Source of the DNA: Bacteroidales bacterium
GTDB lineage: Bacteria > Bacteroidota > Bacteroidia > Bacteroidales > UBA7960
Assembly: GCA_007128045.1 (NCBI GenBank)
Contig: SKYG01000226.1
Span: forward strand, 1 to 30,372
Direction of reading: 5' to 3'
DNA: 30,372 nt
The position numbers and the translations under genes were made by a program. Numbering within the stretch: the stretch's first letter is position 1; each line of letters starts with the position of its first letter. The notes below the pieces were generated by a model. That model was given only the letters and a program-made list of their open reading frames with translations, did no database searches and had not been told where the DNA came from. Of the stretch, positions 6,904-14,944 are shown in pieces.

Positions 6904-7983
6904 TTATTGTTTCAGTATTTCAATCAAATCTTTATTTATATATAAAGTCTCTCTCCCAACTTTTTGAGATTCAACAATTCCAATATCTTCGAGTTCCTTT
7001 AAGTATCGTGAAGCAGCCTTTCTTTCCACTCCCAATTTATTAACAACAAACTCAATTTTAGAATAGGGTTGCTCAAAAAGTAATTCAACAAGTTCTTTTC
7101 TGTATAACTTAGGTGCTTTTTCTTGAACTTTTATTATTGCAGAATCTAACTGGTCTTTAATATTTACAATCCTTTCAATTGTATCTTTAGAAGTACTTTC
7201 GACTGCTCTAAGCATAAACATTATCCATTCTTCCCATTTTCTTGTCCGATTAGTCTGATTTAACAAACGATAGTATTCTGGTTTATTGGCAATAATGTAA
7301 GAACTTAAATATAATATTGGAACATCAATCAATTCGTTAAGTATTAAGTACAAGATGTTTAAAATCCGACCAGTTCTTCCATTTCCGTCATAAAAGGGGT
7401 GAATGCTCTCAAACTGATAATGCAATATTGCCAGGTTAATCAATGGCGACAAATCATCCTGTTGGTTAAAGTGGTTAATGAAATTTGTCAGTAAGTCCAG
7501 AATTTCTGCTTTGTCCTGAGGTGGCGTGTAAACTACTTCTCCAGTCATGTCATTTTTTAAGACAGTTCCGGGTGTACTTCTAATCCCAGCAGTATTATCA
7601 ACCAATTCCTGTTGAATAACTATAATGTCATTCACTCTTAGAAATCCTTGCCTTTTAGCAAGTTCAAAACCATGAAATATTGCTTTACGATAATTTACCA
7701 CTTCCTTGGTCTGCGGTGAAATACGAGTTTTATTAACAGTTAATGCTTTGTAAAGCTCATCTTGGGTTGTAATAATATTTTCAATTTCGGAACTATCTTT
7801 TGCTTCCTGTAAAACAATAGCATTAATCAGCATTGCTTGGTTAGGTATTGTCTTTGCAATCCCTTTTAGCTCGGCTAATGCAGCCGTGGACTTGTTCGTT
7901 TGTCTAAGTATTTCAATAGTTTCCACTTTTTCTCTAAGAGGTGGAAGTTTTTCCAATTGATAATGTGGTGCATTTTGTCCCAT
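6904..7983 (-). CDS. Fic family protein (putative AMPylase) with C-terminal winged helix
   Basis: A 359-residue protein with an N-terminal Fic_N region, a Fic/DOC core and a C-terminal DNA-binding-like part. The active motif HPFYDGNGRTGR is intact (H195-R206). An inhibitory helix motif of the [S/T]xxxE[G/N] type is visible as SSEIEN (S64, E68, N69), so the protein probably self-inhibits. Residues 300-359 (RKELVELLFEQPYSKIEFVV, then ERKAASRYLKELEDIGIVE) look like a winged helix. Fic enzymes usually transfer AMP to hydroxyl side chains of targets; the target is unknown. It has its own promoter-like region with an inverted repeat (7995-8023) and is the first gene of the cassette array in transcription order. 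Confidence 0.9.
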   Translation of the reverse strand: MGQNAPHYQLEKLPPLREKVETIEILRQTNKSTAALAELKGIAKTIPNQAMLINAIVLQEAKDSSEIENIITTQDELYKALTVNKTRISPQTKEVVNYRKAIFHGFELAKRQGFLRVNDIIVIQQELVDNTAGIRSTPGTVLKNDMTGEVVYTPPQDKAEILDLLTNFINHFNQQDDLSPLINLAILHYQFESIHPFYDGNGRTGRILNILYLILNELIDVPILYLSSYIIANKPEYYRLLNQTNRTRKWEEWIMFMLRAVESTSKDTIERIVNIKDQLDSAIIKVQEKAPKLYRKELVELLFEQPYSKIEFVVNKLGVERKAASRYLKELEDIGIVESQKVGRETLYINKDLIEILKQ

Positions 7984-7994
7984 ATTTTTTTTAT

Positions 7995-8023
7995 TTGTAC
8001 CAAAAATACAAATTATGGTACAA
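7995..8023 (-). promoter_or_regulatory. Fic gene promoter -7 box inside a perfect inverted repeat
   Basis: On the minus strand TATTTTTG (complement of 8001-8008) fits the Bacteroidota -7 consensus TAnnTTTG, 18 bases from the Fic ATG. It is flanked by TTGTACC (7995-8001) and GGTACAA (8017-8023), exact reverse complements 15 bases apart. A dimeric repressor bound here would block the -7 box. The Fic protein's own winged-helix end is an obvious candidate, but this is inference. Confidence 0.45.
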
Positions 8024-8049
8024 TAATCAGTATCTGCAGTGCTTTTTTT

Positions 8050-8063
8050 GCATGAAGCCTAAC
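8050..8063 (-). other. Single attC-type box at the proximal end of the array
   Basis: GCATGAAGCCTAAC matches the left boundaries of the sites at 6759-6769 (TATGAAGCCTAAC) and 4044-4057 (GCATGACACACAAC). In gene orientation it reads GTTAGGCTTCATGC, the end of a site just upstream of the first cassette. No pairing arm is visible to its right, so it may be an attI-like or remnant half-site. No integrase gene follows. Confidence 0.45.
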
Positions 8064-8532
8064 ATGTTTACAAAGGCCATTTAGTGTTTTTATCATTTAT
8101 CTCTGGGGGTGAGGATAGGCGCATATGGTGTTGCATGTTATGTCAATCCCTTTTATATCCGGTAAATGTATCAATTAATTTTATACGATCAAGCCCTCTA
8201 ACCTGCATTATTCAGGCATTATATTCTGGTCAGATGCAAGGCGTCGGAAGCCGCAGACATAGTATTCTATTTCAAGGCTTTCGCAACGCGGCAGATGGCC
8301 TGAAGAGAATGCCCTCGTAAAAAGCAAACAAAAATGAGTTTTTTCGAGCACTTGCTTATATGCGCTGATAATTATTGTATTATAAAGATTTGTTTGCTTT
8401 TTATGAATAATGCAGGCTAACTGGATTTTTACCCTGCTGATATAAAAACAAAAAGGATAGGTGTAAACTTTTGTGCTTCTGAATGACGATAGGAATACGA
8501 TTACGGATTCCGGCTTTCTTCCCAGATTGTAT
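8064..8532. other. Intergenic region with REP-like palindrome and 14-bp inverted repeat
   Basis: I see no convincing gene in this stretch between the array and mutS2. Two structures stand out. At about 8238-8295 an imperfect palindrome, with GCGTCGGAAGCC facing GGCTTTCGCAACGC, is followed by GGCAGATGGCC and resembles a dispersed REP-type repeat. At 8319-8332 and 8389-8402 AAAAAGCAAACAAA and its exact complement form a 14-bp inverted repeat around 56 bases. The latter could be a transcript hairpin or the ends of a very small element. A 78-codon plus-strand frame at 8084-8320 only translates the palindrome. Confidence 0.4.
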
Positions 8533-8540
8533 TACTTTTG
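8533..8540 (+). promoter_or_regulatory. Putative mutS2 promoter -7 box
   Basis: TACTTTTG fits TAnnTTTG and lies 21 bases before the GTG start of mutS2. No clear -33 partner was found, so confidence is modest. Confidence 0.4.
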
Positions 8541-8561
8541 TGGTGAAAAAATGGTTCAGAC

Positions 8562-11000
8562 GTGACGTATCCCGAAAATTTTGAACAGAAGACAGGTTTT
8601 GAACAAATCAGGGAGAAACTGTCAAACCTGTGCTTTAGCAGCCTGGGGCGCAAAGTGGTTGACAGCATCCGGTTCCTGACAGATCAATCAGCGATAGAGA
8701 TACAGTTAAACCAGACTGAAGAGTTCCGGCAAATCATATTGAACGGCATCCCCTTTCCGGGATCAAATTATTTTGACCCTGAAGAGGTATTTAAACACCT
8801 GCGCCTCCAGGAAACATTCGTTGAACCTGAGGTATTGCTCGATATCAAACTTTCGGTAATCACCATACAAGGTATTATCAGCCTCTTAAATAAACCCGGC
8901 GATAACGGTGAGGCCATATACCCTGCACTGGTATTGCTACTGCAAGGACTGGAGGTCGATCCTGGCCTGATAACCCGGATTGATGCCATCATCGACGAGA
9001 AAGCAGAGGTGCGCTCCAGCGCTTCACCCAAACTGTCAGGCATCAGAAAAACCAAACATGCCATGGAGGTTCAGTCTGGCAGACGTATCAACCAATTGCT
9101 GGCACAGGCAAAGTCGCAGGGTCTCGTTGCCCAGGATGTCGAACTCGCCCTCAGAAACGGCAGGCAGGTAATCCCGGTAAGTGCCGCCTATAAACGGAAG
9201 ATCAGAGGCTTTGTTCACGACCACTCCGCCACAGGACAAACGGTCTTTTTAGAGCCGGAAGAAGTATTTGAACTTAACAACCAGATCAGGGAACTTGAGT
9301 TTGAAGAACGCCAGGAGATCATCAGAATACTGAAGGAGTTTGCAGACTATCTCCGTCCGATGATCCCGATGCTACACCTGTGCTATGCCATGCTCGGCCA
9401 TATCGATGCCATCCGGGCAAAGGCCAGGCTGGCACTGGAGATGGAAGCCTGCAAGCCCAGGCTGGCAGCTATGCCGCAGATGCGATGGATCAACGCCAGA
9501 CATCCACTGCTGTTTCTCAGCTACAAAGCACAGAATAAGCATGTAGAACCCTTTACCATAGAGCTGGATGGGCAAAACCGCATCCTGGTCATATCCGGAC
9601 CCAACGCCGGCGGCAAATCGGTATGCCTCAAGTCGTGCGGCCTGATACAATACATGCTTCAATGTGGCTTGCTCGTACCCATGGCCGACTATTCCGAAGC
9701 AGGCATATATCATGACCTATTTATCGACATCGGCGATGAACAGTCGCTCGAAAATGACCTGAGCACCTACAGCTCCCACCTGAAAAACATGACCTTCTTC
9801 GTCAACCACAGTGGTGAGCAAACCCTTTTTCTCATCGATGAGTTTGGCACGGGCACGGAGCCACGCATCGGAGGAGCCATAGCCGAGGCCGTTCTGGAAG
9901 CCCTGAACGACAGAAAAGCCTTTGGCGTTATTACCACACACTATGCCAACCTGAAGATACTTGCCGGGAAGCATCCCGGCATGGTCAACGGCTCCATGCT
10001 GTTCGACACAAAAAATATGAAGCCTCTCTTCAGGCTGAAAACAGGAAACCCGGGTAGCAGCTTCGCCTTCGAGATTGCCAGAACCATCGGACTGCCCGAC
10101 AAAGTCCTTGACCGTGCCGCCAGACTGGCAGGCAGCCAGGATCTGGACTTTGACAGGCAGCTACAAGACCTCGAGCTAAAAAAGATCGAACTGGAACAAA
10201 AAGAAAAGCAATTACGCTCAGCTGATGGGTTTCTATCTGACCTTATCGACAAATACCAGGCACTTCATTCACAGCTGGAAGAACGCAAGGCAGAGATCAT
10301 CCTGAAGGCCAGACAAGAGGCCAGGCAGATACTGGAAGGCACCAACAAGATCATCGAAAAAACCATCCGCGACATCAAGGAAAACCAGGCCCGGCAGGAA
10401 GAAACGAGGAAGGCAAGAAAGGCACTGGACGCTTTTACCCATGTACAATCGCGAAAGCTCGATGAGATGGAACCAGTAAAAGAACGGGAAAAGAACAAAT
10501 CACCCAAAAAGCCCAAGCCTCAAATAACAATAGAATCTGGTCCTATTGAACCGGGCAACCCAGTAAGAATAACCGGGCAACAGGCTATTGGGGAGGTGCT
10601 TGAGATCAGCGGCAAGACAGCCATGGTATCTTACGGCAATGTAAAACTGAAAACACCACTCAGCAAGCTCGAAAAGATCAGCAAAGGTAGTCTGCCACAA
10701 CAAAAAGAGAAGCCCAGAACAAAGCTTACATTCGACATCAATGAAAAGGCAGCAGATTTTAAGCTGCAACTCGACATCAGGGGGATGCGTGCTGAAGATG
10801 CACTAGCCAGTATGCGCACCTATATTGATGATTGTATACTTTTGGGCATCAAACAGGTAAAGATACTACACGGCAAAGGAGACGGCATACTCCGTGTAGT
10901 GGTACGGGAGTTCCTGCAAAAAGTGGATGAGGTTCACCGCTACCGCGATGAACATCCTGACCGGGGTGGTGCAGGTGCAACCATTGTCGACTTCCGCTAG
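8562..11000 (+). CDS. mutS2: Endonuclease MutS2 (MutS-family ATPase with Smr domain)
   Basis: An 812-residue cytoplasmic protein with the full MutS2 layout. It lacks a mismatch-recognition domain, and has a helical lever/clamp part (residues 1-300), an ABC-type ATPase with Walker A GPNAGGKS near residue 346 and Walker B TLFLIDEFGTGTEP near residue 425, a long coiled coil (about 520-650), and a C-terminal Smr nuclease domain (about 735-812) with LDIRGMRAEDA and HGKGDGILR. Family members suppress recombination by cutting branched DNA, or rescue collided ribosomes. The start is a GTG: an in-frame stop lies at 8544-8546, and the nearest ATG upstream runs out of frame into a stop. The 3' end overlaps the opposing small gene by 4 bases. 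Confidence 0.95.
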   Translation: MTYPENFEQKTGFEQIREKLSNLCFSSLGRKVVDSIRFLTDQSAIEIQLNQTEEFRQIILNGIPFPGSNYFDPEEVFKHLRLQETFVEPEVLLDIKLSVITIQGIISLLNKPGDNGEAIYPALVLLLQGLEVDPGLITRIDAIIDEKAEVRSSASPKLSGIRKTKHAMEVQSGRRINQLLAQAKSQGLVAQDVELALRNGRQVIPVSAAYKRKIRGFVHDHSATGQTVFLEPEEVFELNNQIRELEFEERQEIIRILKEFADYLRPMIPMLHLCYAMLGHIDAIRAKARLALEMEACKPRLAAMPQMRWINARHPLLFLSYKAQNKHVEPFTIELDGQNRILVISGPNAGGKSVCLKSCGLIQYMLQCGLLVPMADYSEAGIYHDLFIDIGDEQSLENDLSTYSSHLKNMTFFVNHSGEQTLFLIDEFGTGTEPRIGGAIAEAVLEALNDRKAFGVITTHYANLKILAGKHPGMVNGSMLFDTKNMKPLFRLKTGNPGSSFAFEIARTIGLPDKVLDRAARLAGSQDLDFDRQLQDLELKKIELEQKEKQLRSADGFLSDLIDKYQALHSQLEERKAEIILKARQEARQILEGTNKIIEKTIRDIKENQARQEETRKARKALDAFTHVQSRKLDEMEPVKEREKNKSPKKPKPQITIESGPIEPGNPVRITGQQAIGEVLEISGKTAMVSYGNVKLKTPLSKLEKISKGSLPQQKEKPRTKLTFDINEKAADFKLQLDIRGMRAEDALASMRTYIDDCILLGIKQVKILHGKGDGILRVVVREFLQKVDEVHRYRDEHPDRGGAGATIVDFR

Positions 11001-11230
11001 GGGGTGTCCGAATCAAACAACTCCAGTTGGTTTTCGGTAACATAAGAAGGGGGTTGACTCTCCGGGCGATATCTCTCTACATGATTGTTTACCAACGTCT
11101 TAATAAAACGTATCGGCGTGGTTTTGTTCATGCGGCAGAACCTGTCCAGCGCAGACTTTTGTCCCTCTGTCAGTTTAAAATGTAGCTGACGGAACCTTAT
11201 GGGTTTACGCTTGTGTTTTTTTGGGGCCAT
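10997..11230 (-). CDS. Small basic protein of unknown function
   Basis: A 77-residue protein with a lysine- and arginine-rich start (MAPKKHKRKPIRFRQLHFKL), a helical middle (LTEGQKSALDRFCRMNKTTPIRFIKTLVNN) that resembles a ribbon-helix-helix-like fold, and an acidic tail ending LELFDSDTP. DNA or RNA binding is plausible but unproven; I cannot name a family, although the pattern looks conserved. It follows the nuclease gene by 11 bases on the same strand, so the two are probably co-transcribed. Its stop overlaps the end of mutS2 by 4 bases in antiparallel orientation. Confidence 0.7.
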   Translation of the reverse strand: MAPKKHKRKPIRFRQLHFKLTEGQKSALDRFCRMNKTTPIRFIKTLVNNHVERYRPESQPPSYVTENQLELFDSDTP

Positions 11231-11241
11231 AATTCAAGGAT

Positions 11242-12306
11242 TTATTTTTCTCTGATCAGGTAGACAAAAGTAGGGAAATGGTCACTGTAGCCGCCAAGGT
11301 ACACCCCTCCCCCATACGACCTGAAGGGGTAACCCTGGAAACGTCCGGAAGGTTGTCGCAAAAACGGGGCGTTATATACCTCAGCCTTAAAGTATCGCCA
11401 GGTGCTAAAATCCTCTCCGAGAAAGGAAGGTGTGAGCAAAATCTGGTCAAACAGGCTCCACGTATCGCGCCAGGCATTGGAGCCGATTCCTCTTCTGAAC
11501 AATGTTTCGAAAGGATTATACAATTCTTCAGCCCTTATCCCCTCTCGTGTACCCTTAGACCTGAGATGCTTACGCACACTCACATCGGTGGGATTGTCAT
11601 TGAGGTCGCCCATCATAACCACCCTGGCACCTGGTTCTGCATCCTGAATGGAGTCTATGATGTGCCTGGCAATATCGGCCAGGGCGATGCGCAAGGGCCT
11701 GCTCCTTCGCTCTCCCCCTCGCCGGCTGGGCCAGTGAGCTACAATAAAATGCATACGCTCACCCAGCAACTCGCCCGTTAACAACAACTGATCCCTAGTA
11801 AGAAAATCCGGACGTCCTTCTATTATCGTGGGATAGGCCTTGCTGCTTATGTACCGGAAATACCTGGGCTGATACATAAAGGCCACATCTACACCCCTGG
11901 CATCCGGGCCAGGATAATGTACCACCTGGTAATCCCGTCCACGGATTAACTCATGGTTGGCAAGATCCTCAAGAACTTCGCGGTTCTCAACTTCTGCAAG
12001 GCCCAATACGGCAGGACCGTCAGGATTCAGGTCCTGGCCCATAGCAGCGATAACCTGGCTGAGGTTGCCAATCTTTTCCCAATAGCGCTCTGAAGTCCAA
12101 CGATTAACCCCGGAAGGTGTAAAATCGTCATCACGAATCTCCGGATCGTTGATGGTGTCAAACAAATTCTCTACATTGTAAAACCCAATGCAAACGCTAA
12201 AAAAATCACGTTGTCCCCCAGCATCTCCCATTTGTTGGGAATATATGGGATGTATACCGCCAGAACAAAAGATGAAAATGAAAAAAACAACACAGCGATT
12301 TTTCAT
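11242..12306 (-). CDS. Secreted endonuclease/exonuclease/phosphatase-family protein
   Basis: A 354-residue protein with an N-terminal signal peptide (MKNRCVVFFIFIFCSGG...YSQ). The DNase I-like metallohydrolase motifs are all present: FYNVENLFD near residue 43, GLAEVENREVL near residue 100, VAHWPSRRGGERRSRPLR near residue 190, MGDLNDNPTD near residue 225, and the terminal GGYSDHFPTF. Enzymes of this fold cut phosphodiester bonds in nucleic acids, or phosphate esters in lipids. The signal peptide places it in the periplasm or outside the cell. It is transcribed divergently from a TonB receptor and two DUF5689 lipoproteins, which suggests they act on the same polymer. DNA or RNA as substrate is an inference. 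Confidence 0.88.
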   Translation of the reverse strand: MKNRCVVFFIFIFCSGGIHPIYSQQMGDAGGQRDFFSVCIGFYNVENLFDTINDPEIRDDDFTPSGVNRWTSERYWEKIGNLSQVIAAMGQDLNPDGPAVLGLAEVENREVLEDLANHELIRGRDYQVVHYPGPDARGVDVAFMYQPRYFRYISSKAYPTIIEGRPDFLTRDQLLLTGELLGERMHFIVAHWPSRRGGERRSRPLRIALADIARHIIDSIQDAEPGARVVMMGDLNDNPTDVSVRKHLRSKGTREGIRAEELYNPFETLFRRGIGSNAWRDTWSLFDQILLTPSFLGEDFSTWRYFKAEVYNAPFLRQPSGRFQGYPFRSYGGGVYLGGYSDHFPTFVYLIREK

Positions 12307-12316
12307 AAGGTTTTGG

Positions 12317-12336
12317 TAAATTTGATCTCAAAAATA
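12317..12336. promoter_or_regulatory. Divergent promoter pair, nuclease gene and TonB receptor
   Basis: In the 42-base gap, TAAATTTG (12317-12324, plus) fits TAnnTTTG for the receptor, and TATTTTTG (complement of 12329-12336, minus) fits it for the nuclease. The two -7 boxes are only 4 bases apart and point away across each other, so the two transcripts may share control or compete. Confidence 0.45.
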
Positions 12337-12348
12337 ACGAACTAACGC

Positions 12349-14925
12349 ATGAAAGAAAAATTTTTTATACTGGTTTTTTTTATTTCAGGGCTGATGGCAA
12401 TTTCCGTTGCTCAGAATATTCCTGATCAGATGTCTGAAGACCCTTTATTAACTGACACTTTGGATGCTGGTGCTGAAATTCCGGTCATCACACTTTCACC
12501 CGACCAGATCGAAGGAGATGGAGACTCTTACGACATTTCCAGCTTATTGCAGGGTTCACGCGATATTTATGTGTCAACGGCCGGGTATACCTTCGGCGCT
12601 GCCCGTTATCGAATCAGGGGGTACGACTCTGAAAACACCCTGGTGATGATCAACGGCATACCGGTTAATGATCCTGAAACCGGCAGGGCCTTCTATTCTA
12701 CCTGGGGAGGCCTCAACGATGCTACCCGTATGAGTGTGGCACACCACGGCATCGGTGTTTCGCGGGAAGCCTTCGGAGGCATTGGAGGCGCCACAAATAT
12801 TATTACCAGGGCATCCCAGTATAGTCCAACTACGCGTATCACCTATTCCAACGCAAACAGAAGCTATACACACCGGGCCATGTTTCTGCACGCAACAGGG
12901 CTGCAAGACAACGGATGGGCATTGACACTGAGCGGATCGAAAAGATCTGCCAGCGAAGGCTATGTAAAAGGCACTTTCTATGATGCTTATGCCTACTTTG
13001 TTTCAGCAGAGAAACGCATCACACACAACCATAGCCTCGGGGTGGTTGCCTTCGGGTCTCCATCAAGGACTGGAAGGCCAGGAGTAGCTACCCAGGAAGT
13101 GTACGACCTTACGGGAGACAATTTCTATAACCCCAACTGGGGCTTTCAGAACGGAGAGGTTCGCAACTCCAGGGTGAACAACTACCATACCCCCTACCTG
13201 ATCCTGTCACATTATTGGAACCCCGGTTCTGACACTGAGATCACCACCAGCGCATCATATACCTTTGGCCGCGGTGGGTCAACAGCATTGAACTGGTACG
13301 ACAGCCACGCCTCTTACGACGACACAAACTTCACCCTGGCAGGAGATCCCAGACCCGACTATTATCGATGGCTGCCCAGCTTCCACAAAAACGACCCCCA
13401 TATGTTTGACTACCTGACAGACCTGTGGCAACACGATGCAAACTTCAGACAACTAAACTGGGATTGGCTGTACAATGCCAACAGCAAGAACCTTTTTGCC
13501 GTACAAAACGCCAACAACACACCTGGCAACACTGTTACAGGATTTCGTTCCAAATACATCATCGAAGAACGACGCACCGACCGCAACCAGTTTATACTGA
13601 AGTCGAACGTCACCCATAAGCTTTCTCCTCTTCACACCCTCTCCGGAGGATTCCATGTGTCACGAGCGAAAACACATCAGTTCAAGGTAATGGAAGACCT
13701 CCTGGGTGGTGATTGGTGGCTGGATATCGATCAGTTTGCAGAAAGAGATTTCGCCGACCAGACCATGTCACAAAACGACTTGCAAAACACCAACAGGCTT
13801 ATTAAAGAAGGCGATCGCTTTGGATACGACTTTACCGGAAATATCAACAACTACGATGTGTTTGCGCAGAGCGAATGGGTATTACCCAGATGGGATTTTT
13901 ATGTGGGTGCCAATGTATCTATAACCAGCTTCTGGCGAACAGGCCATATGCAGAATGCACGATTTCCGGAAAATTCCCTTGGCGACAGTGACAAACAACA
14001 GTTTACCAACTTTGGCATCAAAGGTGGCACCACCTATAAACTAACAGGAAGGCATTACTTTACAGGAAACGCGGCATACATGACCCGCGCACCCTTCTTC
14101 CGGAATGCTTACGTCTCTTCAAGGGTAAGGGATCATGTGATCGACAACCTGGATAGCGAATCAATCGTATCAGGCGACCTGAGCTATTTCATCAGGAGCC
14201 CGCGTTTTAAATCCAGGCTGAGCGTTTTTTATACCGATTTTAAAGATCAAACATGGTCGAGAAGCTTTTATCATGAAGACTTCCGCACCTTCGTCAACTA
14301 TATCATGACAGGAGTTAATACCAGGCACCTGGGTGTGGAGCTGGGAATCGACATGGAGATCACCTCCAGCATATCAGCAAGCCTGGCTGCCGGCACCGGC
14401 GACTACTTCTACAACTCCAGGCCAAATGTGACTATAGCCCGCGACAATGACTTTGAAGTGATCGCCGATCAGCGGCTCGTGTACCTGAAAAACTATAAGA
14501 TCGGCGGCATAACACATACCGCCGCCTCTGTTGGTCTGAGGTACGACAGCCCCAGATACTGGTTCGCCGGCATTAACGGGAATTACTTTGACAACCTCTA
14601 TATCGATGTGAACCCTGACCGACGCACGGCAGATGCCGTGAAACACCTCATCACCAATGACCCACAGTGGGAACAGGTACTCAGTCAGGAGAAACTCGAT
14701 CCGGGATATACCCTCGACATGTACGCCGGCAAATCATGGCGGATCAGATACAACTACTTTCTGAACCTGAATGTGAGCGTCAGCAACCTGCTGGACACAA
14801 AAGACTTTAGCATTGGAGGATTTGAACAGCTCAGGTACGACGCTGAAGACCCCGGCAAGTTCGCTTCAAAATATTTTTACCTGTATGGCAGGACCTTTTT
14901 CGTGAACCTGGGGTTCCGGTTTTAA
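12349..14925 (+). CDS. TonB-dependent outer-membrane receptor
   Basis: An 858-residue outer-membrane protein with a signal peptide (MKEKFFILVFFISGLMAISVAQ). The plug domain covers roughly residues 45-160 (RIRGYDSENTLVMINGIPVN, then GGIGGATNIITRAS), and a beta-barrel of about 700 residues follows, ending in aromatic FFVNLGFRF, as expected for Bam recognition. It lacks the N-terminal carboxypeptidase-like domain of SusC proteins, so it is a plain TonB receptor and not a classic SusC. Two DUF5689 lipoproteins follow after 19 and 16 bases, apparently in the same transcript. In this setting it probably imports products bound or trimmed by the lipoproteins and the divergent nuclease. The ligand is not readable from sequence. 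Confidence 0.93.
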   Translation: MKEKFFILVFFISGLMAISVAQNIPDQMSEDPLLTDTLDAGAEIPVITLSPDQIEGDGDSYDISSLLQGSRDIYVSTAGYTFGAARYRIRGYDSENTLVMINGIPVNDPETGRAFYSTWGGLNDATRMSVAHHGIGVSREAFGGIGGATNIITRASQYSPTTRITYSNANRSYTHRAMFLHATGLQDNGWALTLSGSKRSASEGYVKGTFYDAYAYFVSAEKRITHNHSLGVVAFGSPSRTGRPGVATQEVYDLTGDNFYNPNWGFQNGEVRNSRVNNYHTPYLILSHYWNPGSDTEITTSASYTFGRGGSTALNWYDSHASYDDTNFTLAGDPRPDYYRWLPSFHKNDPHMFDYLTDLWQHDANFRQLNWDWLYNANSKNLFAVQNANNTPGNTVTGFRSKYIIEERRTDRNQFILKSNVTHKLSPLHTLSGGFHVSRAKTHQFKVMEDLLGGDWWLDIDQFAERDFADQTMSQNDLQNTNRLIKEGDRFGYDFTGNINNYDVFAQSEWVLPRWDFYVGANVSITSFWRTGHMQNARFPENSLGDSDKQQFTNFGIKGGTTYKLTGRHYFTGNAAYMTRAPFFRNAYVSSRVRDHVIDNLDSESIVSGDLSYFIRSPRFKSRLSVFYTDFKDQTWSRSFYHEDFRTFVNYIMTGVNTRHLGVELGIDMEITSSISASLAAGTGDYFYNSRPNVTIARDNDFEVIADQRLVYLKNYKIGGITHTAASVGLRYDSPRYWFAGINGNYFDNLYIDVNPDRRTADAVKHLITNDPQWEQVLSQEKLDPGYTLDMYAGKSWRIRYNYFLNLNVSVSNLLDTKDFSIGGFEQLRYDAEDPGKFASKYFYLYGRTFFVNLGFRF

Positions 14926-14944
14926 CATAAACAAAACATACAAT

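Larger units (their letters stand above)
2202..8063 (-). mobile_element. Integron-like gene-cassette array without integrase (candidate)
   Basis: Five complete genes and one decayed pair, all on the minus strand and unrelated in function, are each followed by the same kind of site. Three sites are full imperfect palindromes of 130-132 bp (4051-4182, 5206-5335, 6763-6894). One is collapsed (3058-3086), and single boxes cap both ends (2202-2216, 8050-8063). Boundary text is shared between sites, for example GTTAGGCTT(T)C in minus orientation. The genes are visibly more AT-rich than mutS2 and later genes. This matches cassette plus attC organisation, as in clusters of attC sites lacking integrases. 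No tyrosine recombinase is in the window, so mobilisation in trans is inferred. Confidence 0.6.

Noticed and set aside
2202..8063. Classical transposon or prophage
   Set aside because: No transposase, integrase, phage structural gene or flanking target duplication was seen.
8084..8320. Plus-strand 78-codon frame upstream of mutS2
   Set aside because: It translates the REP-like palindrome and has no recognisable protein pattern.
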